64,000 nt of DNA from Microbacterium sp. AZCO. GTDB lineage: Bacteria > Actinomycetota > Actinomycetes > Actinomycetales > Microbacteriaceae. Within the stretch, counting starts at the first letter, position 1, and each line of letters begins with the position of its first letter. A program made the position numbers and the translations under genes. Shown here one piece after another: positions 11,168 to 19,354 of this stretch. The DNA lies in assembly GCF_039614715.1 (NCBI RefSeq), contig NZ_CP154857.1, positions 1,302,001-1,366,000 on the forward strand. The letters run 5' to 3'. The notes under the pieces were generated by a model. The model made no database searches, was not told the DNA's origin, and saw nothing but the letters and a program-made list of their open reading frames with translations.

Positions 11168-12313
11168 TCAGCCTTGCCGGGCGAGCTCGAGACGAAGGAG
11201 CACGTCGTCGCCCGGCCGGGGCGCACCGCGACCGTCCGTGTTGTTGGTGAGGATCCACAGCGAGCCGTCCGGTGCCGCGACGGCGTCGCGCAGCCGACCC
11301 TGCTCCCCCACGAGCGTCGCGACCGGGTCGCGGGCGATGCCGGGCGCCTCGGTATCCACGATCCACAGTCGCTCGCCGCGCAGGCTCGCCAGGAAGACCG
11401 TCTCGCCCACGGCGGCGATGCCGCTCGGACTCGCGTCGTCGGTCGCCCACGTCGCGACGGGGTCGACGTACGCGTCGTCGTGCGCGACGCCCTCGTGGAC
11501 GGGCCAGCCGTAGTTGCCGCCGGGCTCGATCCGGTTGAGTTCGTCGAACGTGTCCTGCCCGAACTCGCTCGCCCACATCGTGCCGTCGCTCGTCCACGCG
11601 ATGCCCTGCACGTTGCGGTGCCCGAGCGTGTAGACGGCCGTGCCGAACGGGTTCCCCGGCGCCGGATCGCCCTCGGGCGTCAATCGCAGGATCTTCCCGT
11701 TCAGGGATGCCTCGTCCTGCGCCGCCGCCCGGTCGCCGGCGTCGCCGGTCGTGACGTAGAGATACCCGTCCGGTCCGAAGGCGAGCCGTCCGCCGTCGTG
11801 GTTCCCGGCGCGCGCGATGCCCGAGAGGATCAGCTCGGGGTCGCCGAGGCTCAGGGCTCCGGGCTCGCCGAGGAGCGGCATCCGCTCGACCCGATTGTCA
11901 GTGGATGCCCCGTGGTAGGCGTAGAGCCAGCGCTGATCGCCGTCGGCCCAGACGGCGAGGCCGTGGAGGCCGGACTCTCCGCCCGACACGACGCCCGGGA
12001 CGACGCCGGCCGTCCGCAGCTGTCCCGCCGCGGTGAGCTCGAGCACGGTGCCGTCGCCGCGAAGGCTGATGAGCGCTCCACCGCCCTCGAGCGGGACGAC
12101 CGACCACGGCGCGGCGAGTCCGGAGGCGAGGGTCGTCGGTTCTCCCTTCGGGCGCCACCAGCCCGCCGCCCCACTGCTGGACGCAGTGAGCGTCCCCGTC
12201 GTCGCCGAAGGCGGGATCGACCCGTCGGGCTCACCGCCTGCCGTGCAGGCGGACGCCGCGAGCGCGAGCGTGACGAGCGCTGCGGCGATCGGGACGCGGG
12301 CGCGCGCGTTCAT
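11168..12313 (-). CDS. PQQ-type sugar dehydrogenase family lipoprotein
   Basis: A 381-residue beta-propeller protein of the glucose/sorbosone dehydrogenase family. It opens with a lipoprotein signal: MNARARVPIAAALVTL, then LAASAC with the lipid Cys near residue 23. Family blocks are NHDGGRLAFGPDGYLYVTTGD, the HRNVQGIAW stretch and ELNRIEPGGNYGWP, where the PQQ and Ca2+ ligands reside. Expected role: oxidation of a sugar or alcohol at the outer membrane face, if PQQ is available; no PQQ synthesis genes are in view. The ATG overlaps the stop of the upstream VOC gene by 4 nt (ATGA), so the two are an operon. Actinobacterial members may have lost PQQ use; this was not resolvable. Confidence 0.85.
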   Translation of the reverse strand: MNARARVPIAAALVTLALAASACTAGGEPDGSIPPSATTGTLTASSSGAAGWWRPKGEPTTLASGLAAPWSVVPLEGGGALISLRGDGTVLELTAAGQLRTAGVVPGVVSGGESGLHGLAVWADGDQRWLYAYHGASTDNRVERMPLLGEPGALSLGDPELILSGIARAGNHDGGRLAFGPDGYLYVTTGDAGDRAAAQDEASLNGKILRLTPEGDPAPGNPFGTAVYTLGHRNVQGIAWTSDGTMWASEFGQDTFDELNRIEPGGNYGWPVHEGVAHDDAYVDPVATWATDDASPSGIAAVGETVFLASLRGERLWIVDTEAPGIARDPVATLVGEQGRLRDAVAAPDGSLWILTNNTDGRGAPRPGDDVLLRLELARQG

Positions 12314-12783
12314 CTGCCGGCGACGGCGGCCTCGAGAGCGCCGATGTCGATCCGCGTCATGCCGAGCATCGCCTGCACGGCACGGTGGGATCGGTCGGGA
12401 TCGGGGTCGCGGATGAGCTCGATCAGCCGGTCGGGGATGATCTGCCAGGAGAGCCCCCACCGGTCTTTGAGCCAGCCGCACGGCTGCTCCTCGCCGCCGT
12501 CCGTGAGGGCCTCCCAGTAGCGGTCGACCTGTGTCTGGTCGGTGCACGAGACGTAGAGCGACACCGCCTCCGTGAACGGGAACTGAGGCCCGGCATCCAT
12601 CGCGTAGTAGTCGCGTCCGGCGAGCCGGAAGTGGGCGTGCATGACCTTGCCGCCGACGCCCGGCACCTCCTTCGGATAGTGCCCGATCGAGACGATCTCC
12701 GACCCCGGGATGAGCCCCGTGTAGAAGGTGATCGCCGCTTCGGCGTCGTCGTCGAACCAGAGGAAGGGCGTCACGTCGCTCAT
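12310..12783 (-). CDS. VOC family protein, PhnB-like
   Basis: A protein of about 157 residues from the vicinal-oxygen-chelate superfamily in the PhnB/3-demethylubiquinone-methyltransferase-like group. Typical strings are PFLWFDDDAEAAITFY, the AMDAGPQFPFTEAVSLYV stretch and WGLSWQIIPD. Most members have no proven enzyme activity. ATG at 12783 (MSDVTPF) is preferred over GTG at 12801: it begins at the conserved first strand and has GAGGCG just upstream. The stop overlaps the ATG of the sugar dehydrogenase gene. The 69-nt gap upstream holds a small GC-rich dyad (CCCGCGGG) but nothing else clear. Confidence 0.8.
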   Translation of the reverse strand: MSDVTPFLWFDDDAEAAITFYTGLIPGSEIVSIGHYPKEVPGVGGKVMHAHFRLAGRDYYAMDAGPQFPFTEAVSLYVSCTDQTQVDRYWEALTDGGEEQPCGWLKDRWGLSWQIIPDRLIELIRDPDPDRSHRAVQAMLGMTRIDIGALEAAVAGR

Positions 12784-12852
12784 CGCCTCAGACTCGCCCA
12801 CCCGCGGGAGGGTGGCAAGAGCCTTGCGGGCGATCGGGGGCGGGACGCATCC

Positions 12853-13488
12853 CTATCGCCGGATGAGACGCTCGAGGTGGATGCCGAGCTTCTCGGCCCA
12901 AGCCTTCGCCACCGACTCGGTCACGCAGGTCTTCGGAAGCTTCACACTCGACGAGAAGTGGTACGTGCGCGCCACGGTTCCCCAGGCGATGGATGCTGTC
13001 CCCGGCGCGGTGGACAGCACGCAGACCTTGCCCGGCTGAGGAGGAGTCGCAGGCGAGTCGCAGGTGAACGTCTCGCTGTCGATGACCTCGGGGGCGGCGG
13101 ACGAGTCCGGGTCGAACGTGCTGATGCTGTCCTGGAGCTCCGTGCCGGTGAACGCGTACGTCTCGTACAGCGGCTTCCTCTGCCCGGGCGCGCCGGCGGG
13201 TTCCAGCGTGACCCGGTAGCCGAGCGCGAAGTCGACGACCTGCCTCGTATCCGTCTGATTCTCGAGCGTGAAGCTGAGGGTGACGGTGTGCGGGCTCGCC
13301 TCGCAGTCGACCTGATAGTCGCCGATCACCTCGACATCGGCTCCGACGGTGTCGACGAAGATCGTCTCGGACTCCGCCGACGCGGCGGGCGCGGCGACGA
13401 GTCCCCCGACCGCGATCACTCCGAAGGCGGCAAGCAGGACGGAAAGACGGGCACGAATCTTCGTGCGCGTCGGAGCAGCATTGTTCAC
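12853..13488 (-). CDS. Secreted protein of unknown function, four cysteines
   Basis: A 211-residue product not recognised as a known family. It has a signal peptide: basic TRTKIRAR, a hydrophobic core and an APAASAE cleavage site near residue 38. The mature part is rich in Thr, Val and Ser with predicted beta structure (an Ig-like or DUF4352-like sandwich is possible), four cysteines (DCE, FTCD, KVCV, KTCV) that could form two disulfides, and a basic C-terminal helix ending LERLIRR. The start is GTG at 13488 with GGGAGAAG about 6 nt upstream. It stands alone on this strand. A 7-bp inverted repeat 24 nt upstream (13512-13532) may be an operator. Confidence 0.7.
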   Translation of the reverse strand: MNNAAPTRTKIRARLSVLLAAFGVIAVGGLVAAPAASAESETIFVDTVGADVEVIGDYQVDCEASPHTVTLSFTLENQTDTRQVVDFALGYRVTLEPAGAPGQRKPLYETYAFTGTELQDSISTFDPDSSAAPEVIDSETFTCDSPATPPQPGKVCVLSTAPGTASIAWGTVARTYHFSSSVKLPKTCVTESVAKAWAEKLGIHLERLIRR

Positions 13489-13511
13489 GGTGGTCTTCTC
13501 CCGGTCGCTCG

Positions 13512-13532
13512 TGCAGTCCGACGTCGACTGCA
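13512..13532. promoter_or_regulatory. Inverted repeat upstream of the secreted-protein gene
   Basis: TGCAGTC-N7-GACTGCA, a perfect 7-bp dyad, lies 24 bp before the GTG start of the 12853-13488 gene. Position and symmetry suit a repressor operator, but no regulator gene is adjacent and no family motif was recognised. The rest of the gap to 13661 contains only a GC-rich stretch without further clear signals. Confidence 0.3.
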
Positions 13533-13661
13533 GGCGACACCGGACCTGATGTGGGGTGGATCAGATGGAGCAGTCGCCGTGACGAAGCGGCGAGGGAGAA
13601 GCCCCGAAAAACCCCGGCATCGGTCAAGCTACCACGGAACGCCGATCTCAGCGGACGACTT

Positions 13662-14045
13662 TCAGGTGCGCTCGCTCAGTGCGATGAGGTTGCCCTCGCT
13701 GTCGGCGAACCAGGAGGATCTCTCCCCGCCGAGCTCTGCGACGCCATCGACGGTCTTGAGCCCCGGGAAGTCGTAGTCCATGAAGGTCACCCCCTTGTCC
13801 CGCAGGGCGGCCATGTCGCGGTCGAGGTCGTCGGTGTCGATGCCGAACACGGTGTTCTTCGCGGTTCCGGCGAAGGACGTCGCGTAGACCAGCAGCCGAG
13901 TTCCGGCGAGTTCGTAGACGACCATCTGAGCTTCCTCCGGCGACTCCTCCACCGCCTGCAGCCCTAGGACGCCTTCGTAGAACGATCGGGCGCGAGCCAG
14001 ATCGGACGCGGCCAGCACCGCCGCGCCTCGTGCGTTCTCGAACAT
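13662..14045 (-). CDS. VOC/glyoxalase family protein
   Basis: A 127-residue single-domain VOC protein: ARSFYEGVLGL at the start, VFGIDTDDLDRDMAALRDKGV in the middle and SSWFADSEGNLIALSE at the end, the last carrying the usual metal-ligand Glu position. It may be a glyoxalase, a fosfomycin/bleomycin-type resistance protein or a dioxygenase-like protein; nothing visible separates these. ATG at 14045 is used (MFENARG) because AAGGGGAGAT lies at Shine-Dalgarno distance; the longer in-frame extension to 14150 would add a Cys/Gly-rich non-family leader. It is divergent to the membrane-protein gene at 14189. Confidence 0.8.
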   Translation of the reverse strand: MFENARGAAVLAASDLARARSFYEGVLGLQAVEESPEEAQMVVYELAGTRLLVYATSFAGTAKNTVFGIDTDDLDRDMAALRDKGVTFMDYDFPGLKTVDGVAELGGERSSWFADSEGNLIALSERT

Positions 14046-14188
14046 GATCGGATCTCCCCTTCCTTGTGGATTCCCCATCCGTGGCAGACGGTACTCCCCT
14101 GTCGTGCACCCCGATAGAGCGCCCGCGTACGGAAGGTGCGTCGCGACCATCCCCTGTTGCAGGGGAAGCGCGCGCTGGACAATGAGTC

Positions 14189-14962
14189 ATGGCGGTCGAC
14201 CCATCCGAGGAGCAGCCCTCCCCTCCCCGCGCCCGCACGTCGGGCCCCCCGGCATCCGACCCGCTGCTCGCACGGCGCGCCCAGATCCTGGCGACCGAGC
14301 ACTGGGGACTCCTGGCCGCGCGCGGCACCGCGCAGTCGGAGGTGCTCACCCGCATCACGATCTATCTGACCCTCGTCTCGGCCGGACTCGTCACGATCGG
14401 TCTGCTCGCGCAGGCGACGAACTTCCGCGACTGGTTCGCCGTCGCGGCGCTCGCGATCCTCGCCTTCCTGGCGCTCATCGGCCTCATGACGCAGACACGG
14501 GTGTTCAACGTCGCGGAAGAGGACCTCATGTACGTCGTCGCGATGAATCGGCTGCGCGGTGCCTACGTCGACCTCGATCCCGCCGTCGAGCCGTACTTCC
14601 TCGCGGCGGTCACCGACGATGAGGCGGGGCTGCAGCGCACGTACTCCTTCCTCCGGCGCCGGAGCTTCAGTCACCTCTTCGGGAGCTCGGCGCTCTTCAT
14701 CGGCGTCGTCAACGCCTGCGTCCTCGGGCTTCTCATCGGCGGATGCCTGGCACTCGCGGAGGTCGGCATCGGCGCCGCGGTGTCCCTGGGCGTCGCGGGC
14801 GGGATCCTCTTCCTTCTCGGGTCGTCCGCCTACGGCATGTGGACCTACCGGACGGCGCTGCGCATCCACCGCCCGCTCCGCCGCTCGGCTGCGGCCCCCC
14901 TCGAAGGCGGCTCGCGCCGCGAGCGGGCGGTTACCAGCCGAAGGAGCCGGGCTCACCCTTGA
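14189..14962 (+). CDS. Membrane protein of unknown function, four TM helices
   Basis: A 257-residue protein not assigned to a named family. It has a hydrophilic, Pro-rich N-terminus, then LLARRAQILATEHWGLLAAR, two adjacent transmembrane helices (about residues 58-110), a cytoplasmic helix-rich loop (DLMYVVAMNRLRGAYVDLDP), two further TM helices (about 170-220) and a basic tail. The general layout recalls uncharacterised actinobacterial proteins coupled to DUF-type ion channels, but no function can be claimed. GACAAT at 14178-14183 ends 5 nt before ATG, suggesting a near-leaderless start. Its 3' end overlaps the convergent DUF427 gene by 32 nt. Confidence 0.7.
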   Translation: MAVDPSEEQPSPPRARTSGPPASDPLLARRAQILATEHWGLLAARGTAQSEVLTRITIYLTLVSAGLVTIGLLAQATNFRDWFAVAALAILAFLALIGLMTQTRVFNVAEEDLMYVVAMNRLRGAYVDLDPAVEPYFLAAVTDDEAGLQRTYSFLRRRSFSHLFGSSALFIGVVNACVLGLLIGGCLALAEVGIGAAVSLGVAGGILFLLGSSAYGMWTYRTALRIHRPLRRSAAAPLEGGSRRERAVTSRRSRAHP

Positions 14963-15428
14963 AGGGCCCGACGACGGATGCGGTCACCCAGCCGCCGTAG
15001 AACCCGCCGGGCTGCGGCCTCACGACCTCGCCGTCGACCTCGCAGGCGTCCATGGGACGCGCGTACACCGCGACGCGATGCGAAAGGGCTTCGAATCCGT
15101 CGGATGGATGCGGGTAGTTCCAGGCCGCCCTCGGGGCGGTCAGTCCCCCGCCGCGCACGTCGAAGTAACGGGCCGCACCCTTGAACTCGCAGTACGAGCT
15201 GCCCTCCGCGGGGGTGAGCGCCCCGTCGACGAACGCGGCGATGGGCAGGTAGTACACGGGTGGGTGGCTGGTCTCGAGCACACGCACGACGTCGTCGGTG
15301 TCGACGATGACCTCGCCTCCGAGCCGGATGAGCACGCGGCTCGCGATCTGCTCGACCCGGGGCGGCCGCGGGTACTCCCAGACCGACTCCTGCCCGGGCG
15401 CGATGGGATGGGGAGTGGGGCGGCTCAT
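14931..15428 (-). CDS. DUF427 domain protein
   Basis: A 165-residue DUF427 protein. Diagnostic segments are VLETSHPPVYYLPIAAF, the SYCEFKGAARYFDV block and the C-terminal GGWVTASVVGPFKG. The family is small, soluble and uncharacterised; structures show a mixed beta fold. TACGCT (15435-15440, minus strand) lies exactly 6 nt before the ATG, indicating a leaderless message. It is convergent to the four-TM protein gene (32-nt overlap), which may couple their expression by antisense pairing; this is inference only. Confidence 0.87.
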   Translation of the reverse strand: MSRPTPHPIAPGQESVWEYPRPPRVEQIASRVLIRLGGEVIVDTDDVVRVLETSHPPVYYLPIAAFVDGALTPAEGSSYCEFKGAARYFDVRGGGLTAPRAAWNYPHPSDGFEALSHRVAVYARPMDACEVDGEVVRPQPGGFYGGWVTASVVGPFKGEPGSFGW

Positions 15429-15516
15429 GCTCTCAGCGTAAGCGGCTCCCGAAGGGCGGGGGCCGGCGCCGCGAAGCTCGTCGGGGCTCGACCGGGATTC
15501 CCGGGGGAGGTTCCGT

Positions 15517-16938
15517 CTAGCGGCCGATCTCCTCGAGCCAGCGCAGCCACACTTCGCTCACTGTCGGATACGCCGGCACCGCGTGCCACAGACGGTCGAT
15601 CGGCACCTCGCCGACGATGGCGATCGTGGCGGAGTGCAGCAGCTCCGCGATGTCGGGCCCGACGAACGTCGCGCCGACGAGCACGCGCCGGCTCTCGTCG
15701 AGGATCGCGCGCGCCTGGCCTTTGTAGTGGTCGGCGTGCGTGCTCGCGCCCGACACCCACGACAGGTCGTAGTCGATGACGCGGATGCCGATCCCCGCCG
15801 CCTCGGCGGAAGCAGCCGTGTGACCGACCGAGGCGACCTCGGGATCGGTGAATGTCACCTGGGGCACCGCGCTGTGATCGGCCGTGGCGACGTGCGCGCC
15901 CCACGGCGTGTCGTCCACGTCCCGTCCGAGCGCCCGGGCTGCGATGACATCGCCCGCGGCGCGGGCTTGATACTTGCCCTGATGAGTGAGGAGGGCGCGG
16001 TGGTTGACATCGCCGACGGCGTAGAGCCAATCGTGGCCGCGGACGCGGAGGGTGTCGTCGACGTCGAGCCAGGACCCCGGATGCAGCCCGACGGTGTCGA
16101 GGCCGATATCCCCCGTGCGAGGGACGCGCCCGGTCGCCACCAGCACCTCGGCGGCGCGCACCTGCGTGCCGTCGGAGAGGGCGAGCACGACGTCGCCGCC
16201 CTCTTCCCGCGACACCTCGTCGACATCGACGCCCGTGCGGACGTCGGCTCCGGCCTGCCGCAGAGCTTCGACCACCGCTTCGCCGGCGAACGGCTCCATC
16301 GAGCCGAGCAGTCCGGAACGCGCGATGAGCGTGACCGCGCACCCGAACGACGTGTACAGGGTGGCCATCTCACTTCCGACCACTCCCCCGCCGAGGATGG
16401 CGAGCGATTCCGGCACGCGCTGGACGCCCGTGGCATCCCGGCTCGTCCAGGGCGCAGCATCCTTCAGCCCCGGGATGTCGGGAAGGAGGGCGGCCGATCC
16501 CGTCGAGATGACGACGGCGTGCCGGGCGAGGAGAGTGACCGGCTGGCCCCCGTCCGGTGGGACGACGGTCACCTGCCGCTCCCCCGTGAGTCGGCCGTGG
16601 CCCCGTACGAGGTCGATGCCCGTCTTGTCGAGCCACTCGACCTGCGACGTGTCGTCCCAGTTGTAGACGATGGCGTCGCGCCGACGGAGCGCCGCAGCCA
16701 CGTCGACGGATGCGGTGACGGCCTGCCGCGCGCCGTCCACGTCGCGAGCGGCGCGCAGCGCGGCACCGCTGCGCAGAAGCGTCTTGGACGGCATGCAGGC
16801 CCAGTAGGAGCACTCTCCGCCCACCAGCTCGCTCTCGACGACGACGACCGACAGGCCGCCCTGCTTCGCACGGTCGGCGACGTTCTCGCCGACGGGGCCG
16901 GCGCCGATCACGATGAGGTCGTACTCCTGAGGGGCCAT
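15517..16938 (-). CDS. FAD-dependent pyridine nucleotide-disulfide oxidoreductase
   Basis: A 473-residue class I disulfide oxidoreductase-type flavoprotein. It has an N-terminal FAD motif VIGAGPVGENVA, the redox-active pair in GGECSYWACMPSKTLL (Cys-x4-Cys as in dihydrolipoamide dehydrogenase and mercuric reductase), a second Rossmann motif ILGGGVVGSEMA for NAD(P)H, GDV in YAVGDVNH, and the C-terminal HAVPAYPTVSEVW holding the His-Glu base pair. It resembles the LpdA/quinone-reductase or Mer-type branch more than the housekeeping Lpd. No lipoamide complex genes adjoin. ATG at 16938 with TACCGT (16946-16951, minus strand) 7 nt upstream supports this start over GTG 16947. Confidence 0.86.
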   Translation of the reverse strand: MAPQEYDLIVIGAGPVGENVADRAKQGGLSVVVVESELVGGECSYWACMPSKTLLRSGAALRAARDVDGARQAVTASVDVAAALRRRDAIVYNWDDTSQVEWLDKTGIDLVRGHGRLTGERQVTVVPPDGGQPVTLLARHAVVISTGSAALLPDIPGLKDAAPWTSRDATGVQRVPESLAILGGGVVGSEMATLYTSFGCAVTLIARSGLLGSMEPFAGEAVVEALRQAGADVRTGVDVDEVSREEGGDVVLALSDGTQVRAAEVLVATGRVPRTGDIGLDTVGLHPGSWLDVDDTLRVRGHDWLYAVGDVNHRALLTHQGKYQARAAGDVIAARALGRDVDDTPWGAHVATADHSAVPQVTFTDPEVASVGHTAASAEAAGIGIRVIDYDLSWVSGASTHADHYKGQARAILDESRRVLVGATFVGPDIAELLHSATIAIVGEVPIDRLWHAVPAYPTVSEVWLRWLEEIGR

Positions 16939-17105
16939 GCGTCCCACGGTATCGGCGCTGTGCGGCCGTCAGGCCCCCGGCGGCCATCCGTTTTCGAGGC
17001 CGCGCCGAATAACGCACAGGCGACCGGCGTTGTCAACGTTCGTAGTGCCCAGACCCCGATGTCCGAGACCTGTGGAAGGCTTGGGAACCCCGCCGAGAGG
17101 AAAGC

Positions 17106-17930
17106 ATGGCGATCGAGTTCCGGTCCGTCACGAAGCGCTTCGCCGACGGCACCGTGGCGGTGGACGACTTCAGCCTGTTGATCCCCGCCCACAAGACCAC
17201 CGTCCTCGTCGGGTCGTCCGGCTGCGGCAAGACGACGCTGCTGCGCATGATCAACCGGCTGGTCGAGCCGACGGGCGGCGAGATCACGATCGACGACGAG
17301 CCGATCGCCGGGCGCGATCCCGTGACACTGCGGCGCGGCATCGGATACGTGCTTCAGAACGCCGGCCTGCTGCCCCATTTCTCGGTGATCGACAACATCG
17401 CGACGGTTCCCGTGCTCACGGGCGTTCCGCGCAAGCAGGCCCGAGCGCGGGCGCTCGAGCTGATGGATGTCGTCGGTCTCGACCGCGGGCTCGCCGACCG
17501 ATACCCGAGCCAGCTGTCCGGCGGTCAGCAGCAGCGTGTCGGAGTCGCCCGCGGGCTCGCCGTCGACCCCAACATCCTGCTGATGGACGAGCCCTTCGGG
17601 GCTGTCGACCCCATCGTGCGCAAAGAGCTGCAGACCGAGATCCTCCGCCTGCAGCGCGAACTCGACAAGACCGTGGTGTTCGTCACGCACGACATCGACG
17701 AGGCGTTCCTCCTCGGTGATCAGGTCGTCATCCTGGAGAAGGGGGCGAAGATCGCGCAGCTCGGCACGCCCGACGAGATCACCGAAAACCCCGCCAGCGA
17801 ATTCGTCGCCAGCTTCATCGGTGCCGACAAGGGCACCCGGGCGCTGCGCCGCAAAGAGACTCCGCGCGGCACCGTCGTGGTCGACTTCGCCGGGCGCACG
17901 CAGGGGGTCCTGGTGGAGGAGTCCCCGTGA
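17106..17930 (+). CDS. opuCA: Osmoprotectant ABC transporter ATP-binding protein
   Basis: A 274-residue ABC ATPase of the ProV/OpuA-OpuC quaternary-amine type. Walker A is GSSGCGKTT, the Q-loop is YVLQNAGLLPHFSVIDNI, the signature is LSGGQQQRVGVARGLA and Walker B is ILLMDEPFGAVD. It is shorter than Bacillus OpuCA because the C-terminal CBS domains, which sense ionic strength, are missing. It drives import of glycine betaine, choline or similar solutes. First gene of a four-gene operon; its stop overlaps the GTG of the next gene (GTGA). A GAGAGGAAAGC Shine-Dalgarno lies before the ATG. The 167-bp upstream gap holds a TTGTCA-like -35 but no clear -10. Confidence 0.9.
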   Translation: MAIEFRSVTKRFADGTVAVDDFSLLIPAHKTTVLVGSSGCGKTTLLRMINRLVEPTGGEITIDDEPIAGRDPVTLRRGIGYVLQNAGLLPHFSVIDNIATVPVLTGVPRKQARARALELMDVVGLDRGLADRYPSQLSGGQQQRVGVARGLAVDPNILLMDEPFGAVDPIVRKELQTEILRLQRELDKTVVFVTHDIDEAFLLGDQVVILEKGAKIAQLGTPDEITENPASEFVASFIGADKGTRALRRKETPRGTVVVDFAGRTQGVLVEESP

Positions 17931-18601
17931 GCTGGGTCCTGGACAACCTGGACCTCATCTGGGGGCTCAGCCTGGATCATCTCCGGCAGAGCCTCATCGC
18001 GATCGTCCTCGGTTTCGTCGTGGCGCTGCCGATCGGGTGGGTCGCCTTCCGCTTCACGGCGCTCCGCGGGCCGACACTGACGACCGTCGGCCTGCTCTAC
18101 ACGATCCCGTCGCTCGGGCTCTTCGCCGTCCTGGCGGCCGCGTTCGGGATCCCCCTGCTGTCCGAGGCGAACCTCATCGTCGCGCTGACGATCTACGCCG
18201 TCGCGATCATGACGCGCTCTGTCACCGACGGCCTCGCGTCGGTGGACCCGGTCACGCGTGAAGCGGCCATCGCGGTCGGCTTCGGGTCGTGGAGGCGGTT
18301 CTGGACGGTCGACCTTCCGCTGGCCGGGCCCGTGCTGCTCGCGGGGCTCCGCGTCACGGCGTCCTCGACGATCTCGCTCGCAACCGTCGGCATCCTCATC
18401 GGCGTCGAGAACCTCGGCTACCTCTTCACGAACGGCTCGCAGCGGCGGATCATCGCCGAAGTCCTCGCAGGAGTCGTGGCGGTCGTCATCATCGCGGTGC
18501 TCATCGACCTCCTGCTCGTCGTCCTCGGGCGCGCTCTCCTGCCGTGGAGCCGGCGCCGACCCACGCGCGCCGAGCGCGCACTCCGGGCGGTGAGCGCGTG
18601 A
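17927..18601 (+). CDS. opuCB: Osmoprotectant ABC transporter permease
   Basis: A 224-residue inner-membrane permease of the BetT/OpuCB-OpuCD type with six hydrophobic segments. The EAA-loop equivalent is DPVTREAAIAVGFGSWRRFWTVDLPLAGPVLLAG. It forms half of the translocation channel with the next gene product. Starts with GTG overlapping the upstream stop by 4 nt and ends with TGA overlapping the next GTG by 4 nt, so the three genes are translationally coupled. Confidence 0.9.
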   Translation: MSWVLDNLDLIWGLSLDHLRQSLIAIVLGFVVALPIGWVAFRFTALRGPTLTTVGLLYTIPSLGLFAVLAAAFGIPLLSEANLIVALTIYAVAIMTRSVTDGLASVDPVTREAAIAVGFGSWRRFWTVDLPLAGPVLLAGLRVTASSTISLATVGILIGVENLGYLFTNGSQRRIIAEVLAGVVAVVIIAVLIDLLLVVLGRALLPWSRRRPTRAERALRAVSA

Positions 18602-19329
18602 ACTACTTCCTCGAGGCGTTCGCCTGGATCTTCTCGCCCGAGCGGCTCACGGGCGCACTCCCCCTTCCCACCGCGATCGCGCAGCACCTCGCGTTCACAT
18701 TCGGCTCCGTGCTGATCGCCGCCGTCATCGCGATTCCCGTCGGCTGGCTCATCGGCCACACCGGTCGTGGCCGTGAGTTCGCCGTCTTCCTCGCGGGAGC
18801 CGCGCGGGCCCTGCCGTCCCTCGGACTCATCGTGCTGCTGGTGCTGCTGCTCGGAGTGAGTCTCAAGACGCAGGCCGCGGTGGTGGCGTTCGTCCTGCTC
18901 GCCATCCCGTCCATCCTGGCGGGCGCGTACGCCGGGTTCGAGTCGATCGATCGCAGCGTGATCGACGCCGGCCGCGCCATGGGCATGACCTCATGGCAGG
19001 TGCTGTGGAAGATCGAGGTTCCGCTCGGCATGCCTCTGCTCATCGGGGGCCTGCGGATCGCCACGCTGCAGGTCGTCGCCACCGTCACCATCGCGGCCTA
19101 CGTGGGTCTCGGGGGTCTCGGGTACTACATCATCCAGGGAATCGCGCTCCGGGACTTCCCGGAGATCCTCGGCGCATCTATCGTCGTCATCGCTCTCGCA
19201 CTCCTGCTGGACGGCATGTTCGCCGTTCTCCAGCGCGTCGTCGTCCCGCGCGGCGTAACCAGGAGGCCCCGCACTTCCGTCGCACAGCCAGACGCCGGTC
19301 GCCCCAGCATGGCCGGCTCGCTCACCTGA
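18598..19329 (+). CDS. opuCD: Osmoprotectant ABC transporter permease
   Basis: A 243-residue second permease of the same transporter. The EAA-type loop is IDRSVIDAGRAMGMTSWQVLWKIEVPLGMPLLIGG, flanked by transmembrane helices. The N-terminus MNYFLEAFAWIFSPERL is typical of the OpuCD half. GTG at 18598 is chosen because of the 4-nt GTGA overlap with opuCB; an earlier in-frame start would lie within that gene. The C-terminal 30 residues are a hydrophilic basic tail. Confidence 0.9.
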   Translation: MNYFLEAFAWIFSPERLTGALPLPTAIAQHLAFTFGSVLIAAVIAIPVGWLIGHTGRGREFAVFLAGAARALPSLGLIVLLVLLLGVSLKTQAAVVAFVLLAIPSILAGAYAGFESIDRSVIDAGRAMGMTSWQVLWKIEVPLGMPLLIGGLRIATLQVVATVTIAAYVGLGGLGYYIIQGIALRDFPEILGASIVVIALALLLDGMFAVLQRVVVPRGVTRRPRTSVAQPDAGRPSMAGSLT

Positions 19330-19354
19330 CCCTCACCACAACCGGAGGTTCCGC